Shown piece after piece: positions 52,022-62,600 of a DNA stretch of 64,000 bases (position 1 is the first letter of the stretch; the number at the start of each line of letters is the position of its first letter). The notes under the pieces were generated by a model. The model was not told the origin of the DNA. It worked only from the letters and a program-made list of their open reading frames with translations, and searched no databases. The translations under genes were made by a program, and so were the position numbers. The DNA is taken from positions 14,207,092 to 14,271,091 of the forward strand of contig NC_135554.1 in the NCBI RefSeq assembly GCF_964340395.1, read 5' to 3'. The DNA comes from Glandiceps talaboti. Lineage: Eukaryota; Hemichordata; Enteropneusta; Spengelidae.

Positions 52022-52597
52022 TGTGCGTGCATGCGTGCATGTATGTATGTAGTCCTGCTTGCATGCGGAGTAATCCGGGACTCGATTCTGTCTCTCCTAC
52101 CTCCCAAATTTGGTGTTTAGAGTCAAGTAATATAGACTCGTGCACCGTCATGTACGCAGGACTAGTATGTATGTATGTATGTTTGTTTGTTTCATTATTC
52201 ATTATTAATAGCAGTATCGGTATTGTATAGTTTTTATACACTAACTACTGTTTTAGTGATACATGTGTTATACTCATCGTACATCAGAGCTGTTAGACTC
52301 ACCTGTGTAGACGAAATTAATCAACAAAGTGAAGATGACACTGTCAATTCCTAGAATCTCCACTTCGCTTTGCTTCATTTCACTCATCCCACCTGTAAAC
52401 ATGACATGAAAGTATGGACTGCATGCCGATAGAACAACACGGTGACATTCAAACAACTCATTACCCACTCGAAGGTGTACATCACAAAACTCGTTGCAAG
52501 TTCGAAGTCGTCCCAATCTAGTAAGTAAACTGTTGGCGTGATACCCGGAGACAAAATGTAGCCTCTCGTCTATCAGATCAGATGCCACAGCGGCCAT
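47814..52597 (-). CDS. IPP: IPP-like BTB-BACK-kelch protein (KLHL27), complete
   Basis: Kelch-like protein: BTB/POZ for dimerisation and probable CUL3 binding, BACK, then six kelch blades that choose a partner; mammalian IPP is reported to bind actin. Exons, minus strand: 52303-52597, 49279-50301, 48343-48563, 47814-48038; 587 aa against 584 for human IPP as I recall. BTB is about residues 34-135 (CNEFCDVHLRVGNELFECHR, FTGGMSEMK, LLINFVYTGE), BACK about 140-240, kelch from about 285 (YMIGGYM, YVIGGESDS, YVFGGWIGSEIGNTVECYDP, YAVGGWNDRKDAL, YVIGGRTSS). The IPP-specific ending GRCEASVAVL matches human SRCEGGVAVL. I start at the ATG of MAAVASDL because it gives the family length; an in-frame ATG 26 codons upstream (52675) exists. 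The exon 3 donor is GTGTGT, weaker than the others. Confidence 0.92.
48960..49118. repeat. (ATTGC/ATTGT)n pentanucleotide satellite
   Basis: About 30 pentamers with blocks of ATTGT and ATTGC, in IPP intron 3 (48564-49278). The pentamer has no stop in any frame, hence spurious open frames on both strands. Confidence 0.96.
50899..50992. repeat. (ATGT)n microsatellite, left of the CCCCGGG element
   Basis: Tetranucleotide tract in IPP intron 1, ending about 10 bp before the inverted-array element at 51003. Confidence 0.95.
51003..51864. mobile_element. 862-bp element with inverted arrays of ACGTCCCCGGGTCAAA
   Basis: The left end TACCAGTCATAACGTCCCCG pairs with the right end (reverse complement TATCCAGTCAAAACGTCCCC). 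Each end carries a short tandem array of ACGTCCCCGGGTCAAA (about eight copies left, about five right), in opposite orientation. The about 590-bp interior has no convincing ORF. The element is flanked on both sides by ATGT microsatellite within IPP intron 1. Superfamily not recognised. Confidence 0.75.
51868..52049. repeat. (GTAT)n/(GT)n microsatellite, right of the CCCCGGG element
   Basis: Mixed tract between the inverted-array element and the family 2 MITE; it resumes after the MITE at 52165-52182. Confidence 0.95.
52050..52164. mobile_element. MITE family 2, short copy inserted in an ATGT microsatellite
   Basis: 115-bp element TAGTCCTGCTTGCATGCGGA ... GTCATGTACGCAGGACTA, flanked by GTATGTATG on both sides; the duplication is consistent with 9 bp but not provable within a tetranucleotide repeat. 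IPP intron 1. Confidence 0.82.
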
Positions 52598-52904
52598 CGT
52601 GATTTCAAAGAAGGAGGCATACAGGGCTGATATCAGAGTCTGATCATAGACCATACACCGGGGCCCTACAGCCACACTATGGTTTGATCATATTGATCAT
52701 GTACATATTGGTAGACACACTGCTATCGTGTATTACAGCTGTGACATCGACCTTTCAACTTGCCTTTCAACTATTTCTTGGTGAATTGCGCCCTCTGTGG
52801 CGATGACGATCTCGCACCAAGTTTATCGTCACACTGAGTTAAAAAATATTGTTGAGTCCAAATCCTCCTCCTCCTCCCGCGGCGGAAATCAAATGGCTTA
52901 CCCC

Positions 52905-53175
52905 TAAGCCCATATGACGTCACGTTCAAATCCCATTAGAGATGGAGATTTTTTTGTTGAGGGCCATTGGCTTAATAAAGAGATAAAGTGTTACATCGTG
53001 ATGTAACATTGGTACATGTAATCACAATATCAATGTCAGGGTAGTGGTTAGAGTTGAAGACTCCTAAGTCTAAGACTGTGGGTTCACGTTCGGTTTCCAT
53101 TGGAGTTGGAGAAATTTGTTTACTGAGGGCCATTGCTTATAAAGAGATATAGGGTTAATGTAACATAGGTAATCC
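52905..53175 (+). mobile_element. SINE-like repeat in two tandem partial copies
   Basis: The pattern CACGTTC, CCCATTAGAG, GTTGAGGGCCATTGGCTTA, AAAGAGATAAAGTG, TGTAACATTGGTA at 52920-53020 is repeated at 53085-53170 (CACGTTC, TCCATTGGAG, ACTGAGGGCCATTGCTTA, AAAGAGATATAGGG, TGTAACATAGGTA). The second copy has a tRNA-like head, GGTAGTGGTTAGAG and GTGGGTTCACG. It lies between IPP and the LINE fragment. Confidence 0.65.
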
Positions 53176-53384
53176 ACAGTCGCTTGTAAACTGTTATTCC
53201 TTTCCTAAATGGTTTTATTCTTGTCTATGACGGTCCTATAATACAGAACAATGACGTTATTATAGGGATTGGCGATATTCTTATAAAATCGGTGGCGATG
53301 TCATTTCCACAGTCACACACACAACACGTCCACCCTTAATACTTTGCGGAACAGCGCCCTTTCTGGCAACTGGACTGTCGACAT

Positions 53385-54357
53385 CATCAACAGTCATGGT
53401 GGCGACGATGACACTTATTCACGAACAAAACATTTCTTTCATGAAGGAAGTTATTCATGTATATCAGCATGCATTGCTGATATACGAACTTGGTATGCAT
53501 CGAATAAATTAAAGCTTAATGACAGTAAAACAGAGATAATCCACTTCTCATCTCGATTCAGTAAAACCAATTCTGTACCATGTATCACAATTGGGGACAG
53601 CACTGTCAACACATCATCCACTACACGTGACCTTGGGGTTATACTTGACTCGGAACTTAGAATGACTTGTCATGTAAATAACATCTGCAGAGCAGCATCT
53701 CTAGCCATTCGAAAGATCGGCCAAATTAGAAAGTACCTCGACAATACCAGTACCGAAAGACTAATCCATGCATTTGTTACCTCTAGGCTGGATTATTGCA
53801 ATTCCATCCTCTATGGATTACCAGACAAAGAGATCAACAAACTTCAACGTGTGCAGAACACAGCTGCTAGACTTGTTGCCAAACTACGCAAATATGATCA
53901 TGTCTCACCAGTATTACATAATCTTCATTGGTTACCTGTACGTCAACGTATTGCATACAAAATCTTGCTCGTCACCTACAAGGCTGTCAACAAACTGTCA
54001 CCATCCTACATCATTGAACTAATACCCATACACAAGCCAACACGTGCCCTACGTTCTAGTACTCATCTTACACTTGCCATTCCACGTGTTGCAACTACCA
54101 CGTACGGAGATCGCGCCTTCTCTGTTGCCGGTCCTAAGTTATGGAACTCTCTCCCAATTCACATTAGGAGAGCGGTATCGATCGAAACATTCAAGTCCCA
54201 ACTAAAGACATACTTGTTTACAAACTTTTAGAACATACTATACTTTTAGTGCAGTAATCAATAAGTTTTTTTTTTTTTTTTTTGTTTTTTTTTTTTTTTT
54301 TTTTTTTTCTCAGTATTGTAAAGCGCATTGAGGCTGTTGCGTAATGCGCTGATAAGA

Positions 54358-54393
<36 letters not shown>

Positions 54394-54405
54394 GTAGGGG
54401 GGCTG
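53385..54405 (+). mobile_element. 5'-truncated LINE, CR1/L2-like, reverse transcriptase C terminus and 3' tail
   Basis: A frame to the stop at 54231 reads as the end of a CR1/L2-clade polymerase: GDDDTY where these elements have YADDTQLY, CIADIRTWYASNKLKLNDSK, TTRDLGVILDSEL, RLDYCNSILYGLP, LQRVQNTAARLV, LHWLPVRQRIAYKI, YGDRAFSVAGPKLWNSLP, FKSQLKTYLF. After the stop come long T tracts, the 3' sequence GTAAAGCGCATTGAGGC and a (TTA)n tail at 54362-54393. About 285 codons remain open, so the insertion is fairly young. It lacks the endonuclease and most of the polymerase and cannot be autonomous. Confidence 0.9.
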
Positions 54406-54709
54406 AGAATACATACCAATTGTGTAGAGAAGCTCGGAAAGGGCTTGTTGCCAGGAATCCAATAAAAAGAAGATAGAGAGAAGGAAAAGTAGACGCAGAG
54501 AATCATGAAGAAGATGAGTTTTTACTTTTCTTTAGTTTATTTTTTAAATCAACCCATAGTTGCCATGAAAAAGTAATGAGAAACATTTTTCAAAATAGTG
54601 CCACCCTGAAGACTGGTTGGGGCTAATAATTAATCTTCTCAGAGTTCGACGTAAAAAATCTTTTGTCTAGTGTCGAAGTGTGGACTCGACACTGTCCCCA
54701 TATACGTAA

Positions 54710-54761
54710 CAACACAACACAACACAACACAACACAACACAACACAACACAACACAACACA
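54710..54761. repeat. (AACAC)n pentanucleotide repeat
   Basis: About ten perfect pentamers between the LINE and the AGGGAGCC element. Confidence 0.95.
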
Positions 54762-55152
54762 CGATAGACGACGACGATGACTGTTCACATAGATGAAATG
54801 TTATCATCCACACACATTGTTCACATTCGAGGTACGATGTCGAGCTTTCAATCAGGGATATAGAATTTCTTCACACGGAATTCCACAGCATACTGCAGCT
54901 TAGTCTCAGCTTCCAGTTAGTGTCCATGGACTGTTTACATTGTTTCTTGTAGAATTGTTTATCACAACATGCACAAAACAAGTCACCTGGAGGCATAATA
55001 TGATAATTCACTACTAGCTCATTTACATACAAGGTAAACGCTTACTGATTTACATAAAAACGTAAAAATCCTTGACCATAGGTCAATGGCTTGGTTAATA
55101 TTATTTTACTTACTATGTCATCTTCCTTGTCTCAACAGATAACTGAAAACAA

Positions 55153-55949
55153 AGGGAGCCTTCAGTGGTGGGGAAGGGCCGGGGGAAATTAGGCTTGGGC
55201 TTTTGCAAAAAAATGTGACCCTCCCCCAACTCCGTCATGCTAAAAGGTGACCCTAGCTCAACTTTCTTTAAAACATGACCCTCCCCTATTCAAATCATTA
55301 GTTAAATGTTGTCAGATATGTAAAAGGACACGGATCCCAGGATCAATGGTAAGGACTTCATCCCACCGCTGCCACCAATGTTTAAAGTTTTAAAGTCACT
55401 GGATAATTTCCCACCTCTACCGCCATGTGGATGTGCGTGAAGACATTGCATTAATACGTAAACCTCTATTTGGATCTCATTGGCTGAGCCGAAGGTCACA
55501 TTCAACTCCCAATGATTAGATTGACACATTCCTTACATTGTCGGGAGCAAGATCAACATCTTCACAACATTATCCCTAGTGTCTTATCCAACTGATCCCA
55601 TTCTACAACTGTGAGACCAACTCCTCTCCCTATTTATTCATTACATGGTTGTCGACAGCAATTTGATATCATGGTACCTAACCGTAACCATAACCGTTAC
55701 CCCAACCGTTACCCTAACTATGATTCTAACTCTAACCCTAACCCAAATGACAGCAATGGAATTTGGAACCGGTGGCAGCGATGGGATAACAAAAAAACAA
55801 AATAATACTGTAACAATGTTAGGCAGTACAGTGAATCAAAGTAAAGGCAACCCTCCCCCTAATCCTATTTTCTAAAATATAGCCCTCCCCCGAGAGACGA
55901 TTTGTAAAAAGTGACCCCCCCCCCTCCTTGTAAATACTGAAGGCTCCCT
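55153..55949. mobile_element. 797-bp element with AGGGAGCCTTCAGT inverted ends
   Basis: Both ends read AGGGAGCCTTCAGT inward. Inside are several TGACCCTCCCC motifs near each end, an inner inverted pair (CCCACCGCTGCCACC at about 55364 against GGTGGCAGCGATGGG at about 55772), and a run of TAACCC-like hexamers at 55678-55746. No coding capacity. Lies downstream of the K2P gene. Confidence 0.7.
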
Positions 55950-56077
55950 AATATAACCGTTCCTAGATACAATAACTGTATTACGCCAACAGATCGTACA
56001 ATGTTCTATAATGGGATGAAATTATATTGGATAGTTTTGTCGACATAAATATTTGTCGTTACCAATAACGCGGTTAT

Positions 56078-59000
56078 TTAGCCGTGTTTGGGGCTACAAC
56101 CTTTACAGGAATCTATTAAACCGACACATTTAATCTTAATTTTTTTCATTCCTTGAAGAATTCCCTTCTGTGTGAGTGTGAAACAACCTGTCATGAGAAC
56201 CAATCCAACAATGACAAATAACATTAACACCACGATTAGTTGATGTGCCGATTCACCATCATTGTATAAATATGTTGGTATCAGATCACCGAACCCAATA
56301 GTTGTCATGGTGATCACACAGAAATATAGCGATGTTTGAAAATCCCAACCCAGTTCTTCGCTTTCTGCGATCGTTAGGAAAGCTGCAAAGGCACATATGT
56401 AGGCAATCAGAATAATCAATAGTATACATGTAGGTACAACATCTGACATGCCACTTTTTGTCTTGGCCATCTTTTTCGATGTACATGCATCTGTATGGAG
56501 GTCCGACGTATGAAAACCACAAGGTGAACGGCAACACCAGGTACACCCTCTGTTGCTAACATCAGACGACACATCGTAACTATATCTGCCAGATCGACGG
56601 CGTGTCACTAAAAACGAAGGAATGGCGATGGTTGGATCTGACCAACTTCGTCTGCGGGGATGAATGCAACACGGTTCACCCTCCAATCGAAACTGCTCCA
56701 AGTGTTTAATACTTTGGGTAATCTCTGGAGAATGGAAATAGTCATCAAAGTCGTTAAGATAATTCCTTAAAACCGTGTCGCTATTCACGCGGTAAACTTT
56801 ATGGGGAACTTGACCGAAATGATTTTGTTTGGTATCAGCAATTTTTTTTCGCATTGTGCTAGGTTCTGAATCTAACGACGATGCCTCTGTTTTCTCGTTT
56901 TGATTTGTACATCCATGGTTTGAAATCTCACCCACGTCTCTCACGAGATTTCCACTGACAGTGGCAATGTCACCAAACTCATCAATTTGCATCCAGTTAG
57001 TGAGAATAACTTTATTCTCAACAGGGCTGGTTTTATGTGATTTGTGTTTCCATTGCCCAGCAGCCAACTTTGCCATCTTCAAAGCATGGGTTAGCGATCT
57101 TGATACTGATTTCAATGCCATGGCAACCAGCTGCCCCATCACTGTGAGATAAATAAGGAAAGATGGAATACCGATCAAAGCGTAGAAAATACAAAACATT
57201 CGTCCAGTATCCGTTGCAGGAACCATGTGGCCATAACCTGTGTAAAGTTAAGAAAAAGAACTCATTTGTAATTGAAAGAAGTTCATCTCGAGTTTCTAAT
57301 GTCCCTTACTCCGTGTACTCGAAACCTATGCATATCTTCCATGCTGGAACAGTAGCGAACGCATAGGGGAATTCAATGAGATAGAAACTCCATGTTATGG
57401 CGTCATTATAGAATATTTTTCTTCCCTTACACCTTTCATGAGATAACACACTGTCATCTTGTTGCCTTTTTCTCGATTTCGCGTCGACGTGGATGACAAT
57501 TTTGTTACAAGTTTAAATATTCTAACTTTCATCTAGCTCTGCAAATATGCACTCCGGGAATTTAACTCTGAAACATCGCCTTCATGCATTCAAATTCGAT
57601 AAAGAACGAGAATATCGGGGCGTGTAACCCAGAGTCAATTCATCTATATTATACAATACATTACAAACTCAATGCGTGAAATCCAGGTGTCCCGTATACA
57701 ATTCTTACAGCGATGTCGAACTGTTAAAAATGCATGCTGCAAAATTATCGTCACTTCTCCGTTAAACTATGTAACATCGACTGGTTGACTAATTTATAAA
57801 TCAGTAGGGAGATAAATCATTTGGTGCGTTGGTCGACTCATGCACAGTTTTATTTGTAAAAGCAATCTCCCAGTTTGAGTTTTTTCACATGTATCCGATT
57901 TTCATTTTGAAAGATAAACTCCCAAAATGATTTACTTCTACAAACGTAGCAACATTGAAGAGACTGCATAGATTGAGTGCCGGTTTACAAACTTAGCAAC
58001 GTGAAAGTGACTACATATTGTTAACTATTGGGTTAATATTTGTCATTAATTTGGAAGAATAAATTATAGATTTCTGTCGTTACTGACTGCTGGATTTGGG
58101 TGATATACAGGAAAATGTAGAAAGTGAGACATTTACTGAACTTGGCTAATGTATAGGAAAACGTAGCATGTGAGACATTTACTGAATTTTACTAATGTAT
58201 AGGAAAAGGGTAGCAAGTGAGACATTTACTGAATTTGACTAATGTATAGGAAAAGGGTAGCAAGTGAGACATTTACTGAATTTGACTAAGGTAATGTATA
58301 GGAAAAAGGTAGCAAGTGAGACATTTACTGAATTTGACTAATGTATAGGAAAAACGTAGCAAGTGAGACATTTACTGAATTTGACTAATGTATAGGAAAA
58401 GGGTAGCAAGTGAGACATTTACTGAATTTGACTAATGTATAGGAAAAAGGTAGCAAGTGAGACATTTACTGAATTTGGCTAATGTATAGGAAAACGTAGC
58501 AAGTGAGACATTTACTGAATTTGACTAATGTATAGGAAAACGTAGCAAGTGAGACATTTACTGAATTTGACTAATGTATAGGAAAAGGGTAGCAAGTGAG
58601 ACATTTACTGAATTTGACTAATGTATAGGAAAAAGGTAGCAAGTGAGACATTTACTGAATTTGGCTAATGTATAGGAAAACGTAGCAAGTGAGACATTTA
58701 CTGAATTTGACTAATGTATAGGAAAACGTAGCAAGTGAGACATTTACTGAATTTGACTAATGTATAGGAAAAGGGTAGCAAGTGAGACATTTACTGAATT
58801 TGACTAATGTATAGGAAAAGGGTAGCAAGTGAGACATTTACTGAATTTGACTAATGTATAGGAAAAAGGTAGCAAGTGAGACATTTACTGAATTTGGCTA
58901 ATGTATAGGAAAACGTAGCAAGTGAGACATTTACTGAATTTGACTAATGTATAGGAAAACGTAGCAAGTGAGACATTTACTGAATTTGACTAATGTATAG

Positions 59001-59256
59001 GAAAAAGGTAGCAAGTGAGACATTTACTGAATTTGACTAATGTATAGGAAAACGTAGCAAGTGAGACATTTACTGAATTTGACTAATGTATAGGAAAAGG
59101 GTAGCAAGTGAGACATTTACTGAATTTGACTAATGTATAGGAAAACGTAGCAAGTGAGACATTTACTGAATTTGACTAATGTATAGGAAAAAGGTAGCAA
59201 GTGAGACATTTACTGAATTTGACTAATGTACATACATACATACATACATACATACA

Positions 59257-59292
<36 letters not shown>

Positions 59293-59687
59293 TACATGTC
59301 TGACTTACCAATTGTAGTTATGACAGTCAAACTAAATACACAAGCTGAAAGAAAATCCCATCTTTTGTTTTCCGTGGTAATACCTAACTGGAAGTTCTGA
59401 TAAAGCCTCCGCTCATATTCTTCAAGTAACCTCCGAAACATTCGTTTCTTCATTACGGTTGTTACATTTGTATCAGCTCTGTAAGATTCACCGGAGAAAA
59501 AATCCTGAATCTGTGTCTTGTATTGCTCTATTTTTCTCTGAGCTTCAATTTCATTTGGTCCCTCAATACTCTGGAATATGACGGCACCGCCACACAGGTA
59601 GAAGAAAAGTAATATTTGAGCCAACACAAACCGACAGATAATCTGTCCATGAGAAAAGCGGCAACTCGGACACTTTCGAACTGACAT
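56078..59687 (-). CDS. Two-pore-domain potassium channel (K2P) with long TRESK-like cytoplasmic loop, complete
   Basis: K2P channels make background K+ leak currents as dimers in the plasma membrane. Two coding exons, 59309-59687 and 56078-57237, join in the first selectivity filter (G|GTTATGGC) and give 512 aa. TM1 is about residues 14-36. The extracellular cap, about 40-105, has an NVT glycosylation site and no cysteine. Pore 1 is TVITTIGYGHM, TM2 about 140-166, TM3 396-416, pore 2 VITMTTIGFGDLIP, TM4 about 458-480. The roughly 225-residue loop between TM2 and TM3 is far longer than in most K2Ps and recalls TRESK (KCNK18); it contains RSWSDP (323-328) and PTIAIP (328-333). The C-terminal tail is short, also TRESK-like. 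Assignment to K2P is firm; orthology to KCNK18 is inference, since invertebrate K2Ps expanded independently. Confidence 0.9.
58090..59228. repeat. Minisatellite, 46/47-bp unit, about 24 copies, with higher-order structure
   Basis: The unit reads TGTATAGGAAAACGTAGC then AAGTGAGACATTTACTGA then ATTTGACTAA. Copies differ mainly after GGAAAA (CG, GGG or AGG) and at GACTAA/GGCTAA. These variants recur in order (CG, CG, GGG, AGG-with-GGC), so groups of four or five monomers have themselves been duplicated. It lies wholly in the K2P intron and abuts the CATA tract at its right end. Confidence 0.95.
59228..59290. repeat. (CATA)n microsatellite
   Basis: Tetranucleotide tract between the K2P minisatellite and the exon 1 donor at 59308. 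Confidence 0.95.
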
Positions 59688-60232
59688 AACTTGGAGTCGG
59701 GGTAAAACTGTTTACATCAAAGCTGAATCGGATAGATTATAATGAATGCTGCTTTGACCGCCTATGACTTTAAATAATCCACTTCAACATTTTCCACTTT
59801 ATCCGTCCAAGAAATGCTCTTCATTATTATCACGTGATCAAATCGATTGTAAACAAATATTGTGATTTATGACTGGCGCATTTCCTTTCAGATTACCGCA
59901 ATAAATTAGACACTCCTTAATTGCTTGGAAGTGGTTGTAACTTAAAGCCCCATATATGAATATAACTCACTTTGACGACATACAGATCATCAATCACTGT
60001 ATCGTTTTAATTAGTTGTTCATTGATGAAAACAACTCCATAAAACTTACATCATGGTGTTCCAAGCGGAGGCATTAATGACAAATCAAAAAGAAAACACT
60101 TGTTTTACTATTATTATTTTGCGAAAATCACCATTTAGTTGGTAACCCTCAGAAGTAACAAAAAAACAGTGATAAGTGTGTTTCAAATCTGCCAATGAAG
60201 GCTACTGAATGCTATATTTAAATTGAATTTCT
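59688..60232 (-). promoter_or_regulatory. Upstream region of the K2P gene with E-box palindrome
   Basis: 545 bp upstream of the K2P ATG without an ORF that looks real. It contains the 10-bp palindrome ATCACGTGAT at 59829-59838, a CACGTG E-box of the bHLH-Zip/CLEAR type, about 140 bp before the start codon. No TATA box is evident at a plausible distance; promoter assignment is by position only. Confidence 0.4.
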
Positions 60233-60374
<142 letters not shown>

Positions 60375-60910
60375 CGTGTATTGGCGAAGAGTTTACCAAA
60401 TATCACTCAATGGTTGAAGTTACCTGCATTTTCTGCCGCCAACAAGAACTGAGCAACTCAGCTATGCTATAACAATAGTATCGCGTGAAACGTAACGTTC
60501 CCTAAAATGGTTCGATGTTTAGGTTTAGGTTAAAGATTGAAAAGGTTTACTCTGTAATTTGGAATCTAAACCTAAAAATGTAGTACTGTAAAAAAGATAT
60601 GAAGACATTGCACTCAGCCCAATACAACTGCCGACATCAGACCGTGGACGAACGAACCTGTTACACACATGCCATGTAAACAGCTGAATTGGATTAGTAA
60701 CACTTGCCTCAGCATGTTGGAACAGCAGAGACTTATATTACACACCATGGTTTAATAAGAAGAGTTTCATGCCTTCTTTGCGCAACTTGAAACGCTCTGA
60801 GGAAATGCCAGGCGAACTTGAAATTTGTTTGTGAACTTAAACTATTATGTAAAGTGGCCATAACACTATTTTCATCAAATGATGGAATGTAATTCAAGTC
60901 TCTGTTCTTC

Positions 60911-61063
60911 TAGCTAAGTCTTGCTGCTAGACGTTTGGACTTTCTTTCGATACTATAAGCGGAAGTTCGCAGTGAGGGCTTGCCCAAACTTGGAGTGTTC
61001 CGTCCTCGATAGCGATGTTCGGTCGTGTGTGGGAATAACATCCGAGGTCTAGCAGATAGACTA
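60911..61063. mobile_element. MITE family 1, copy c, with 9-bp target duplication
   Basis: 153-bp element TAGCTAAGTCTTGCTGCTAG ... TCTAGCAGATAGACTA, flanked by CTGTTCTTC at 60902-60910 and 61064-61072. The interior is near identical to copy b. Upstream of the K2P gene. Confidence 0.88.
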
Positions 61064-62050
61064 CTGTTCTTCCAACTTGCTGTTCCAAGTGTTATTAATC
61101 AAATTCGATTGTTTACTTTCCTAGTTTGTAACAAGTTCCGTTCGTCTACGGCCTGGTGTTTGAAGTTGTAGTTTCCTATGGAAGTCTAAAAGTTCTCAAG
61201 TAAATAACCAAAGGGAAAGATCCCCAACATAACATCTGTCAGAAAGTTGGCCTGCGTATACCGAACAGATGGTAGCTTATAAGTCATGAAAGCCGTCAAT
61301 CTGCTTACTTAGCTGTGTTATTAATAACAGAATATTGAGTAATTGCCCTTGATACGTCACCTTTCAGTACACAGTAGAGAGCATTATAGTTACATTTGTC
61401 ATTAACTTAGCAAAATAACACGTATACATAACATGTATGCACAGTCTGTGCATGACTCCATTGCTGTACAATATACCTAGAACCGAGACTGGAAACTGGA
61501 AGTGGTGTTTGGTTGGACATGTCTGAGCAGGGTCACTCTAGTCTTTCGTAGTATGGGTTCAAATTGATAGTAAGTGTAAATTTTATTGGTCACCATCCAC
61601 CGGCCTTGTTTAGCACACATACAATATACATACATGTTAACGTGAGATCAACACAGTAAGTACAAAGTTGTAATATCCCCCCCACCTCCGTACTATTAAA
61701 AAACACATCTATTTAAAAATCTGACAAGGAAGTAGGCTTGTCATCAGACTCACTTCAGTTAACAAGTCTTAATGTGGAAAACGTGTTGACTATAAGTGTT
61801 AGAGTGCTATGTACTTTTGGTTCTTTGTCCGTCTTTTGACGAAAATTACCCTCATCAGTTTTAACAAGAAGTTGGTAAATATTATCACAAGACATATTTG
61901 TAGAACTGCTGCCAAAGTGAGAAAGACGACAGGTTACAGGTCTTACTTGTACAAAGTTCACACAATTTTTTATGCAATAACATTTCAAAATTCTAAATTG
62001 ACATTGGCGTATTGAACAAGACTATAAATACAAATAAAACGATATATCTA
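61064..62050. other. Intergenic DNA right of MITE copy c
   Basis: About 990 bp without an ORF that looks real, without tRNA-like boxes and without recognisable repeats beyond common AT-rich sequence. Confidence 0.4.
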
Positions 62051-62115
62051 TGTATGTATGTATGTATGTATGTATGTATGTATGTGTGTGTGTGTGTGTA
62101 TGTATGTATGTGTGT

Positions 62116-62145
<30 letters not shown>
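62051..62145. repeat. (ATGT)n/(GT)n microsatellite
   Basis: Mixed tract in the region upstream of the K2P gene. Confidence 0.95.
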
Positions 62146-62151
<6 letters not shown>

Positions 62152-62329
62152 CCAGATTAAGAAATGAACAGTATGTCATATCCTACCATACAATATCACT
62201 AACAAATATGAATATTAATAACTTATCATATATCATGTTTAATTCAACCGTATCCCACTCTACTACATGTGGCCACATTACACGTCAAAGGTGTAATGAA
62301 GTTTGGATATAGATAGTTCATCAGATTGC

Positions 62330-62600
62330 ATCCCACTATACAACATTACACCTCCACCATATTACATCACACTCCACTATGCTATATCGCATCTGACTAT
62401 ACCATATCACACGTCATCATACCAAATCACACTCCGCTATACTATATCACATCTGACTTTACCATATCACACTCCATATCATCTACCACCATATCATATC
62501 ACACTCCAGCACACTCCACTTCTCCATACCATATAACACACCATCATACCATATCAGTCCACCATACCATATCACACTCCACTATACCATACCATAACAT
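62330..62600. repeat. Degenerate G-poor satellite (CCATATCACACTCCACTATA type)
   Basis: About 270 bp of diverged units around ACTCCACTATACCATATCAC with very few G residues on the plus strand, so strongly strand-asymmetric. It gives an open frame that I do not regard as a gene. Confidence 0.8.

Larger units (their letters stand above)
57238..59308 (-). other. Intron of the K2P gene, interrupting the first selectivity filter codon
   Basis: Phase-1 intron between TTG|GTAAGT and ACAG|GTTATG, splitting the glycine of GYG; a splice within this filter region is common in K2P genes. It contains about 850 bp of unique sequence (57238-58090) in which I see nothing coding, followed by a 1.1-kb minisatellite and a CATA microsatellite that reaches to within 18 bases of the exon. 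Confidence 0.8.

Noticed and set aside
52598-52675. IPP translation starting at the upstream ATG 52675
   Set aside because: Adds 26 residues with no counterpart in IPP; the downstream ATG gives 587 aa, close to the family length. It cannot be fully excluded.
58090-59228. CRISPR-like regular repeats
   Set aside because: Repeats are contiguous with no unique spacers, and the context is an animal intron.
59223-59308. Continuation of the K2P exon 1 frame into MYVCMYV-type sequence
   Set aside because: Read-through past the donor into the CATA tract; splicing at 59308 restores the GYG filter.
61755-62015. Short open frames on both strands upstream of the K2P gene
   Set aside because: About 70 codons each, overlapping each other, without domain or codon signature.
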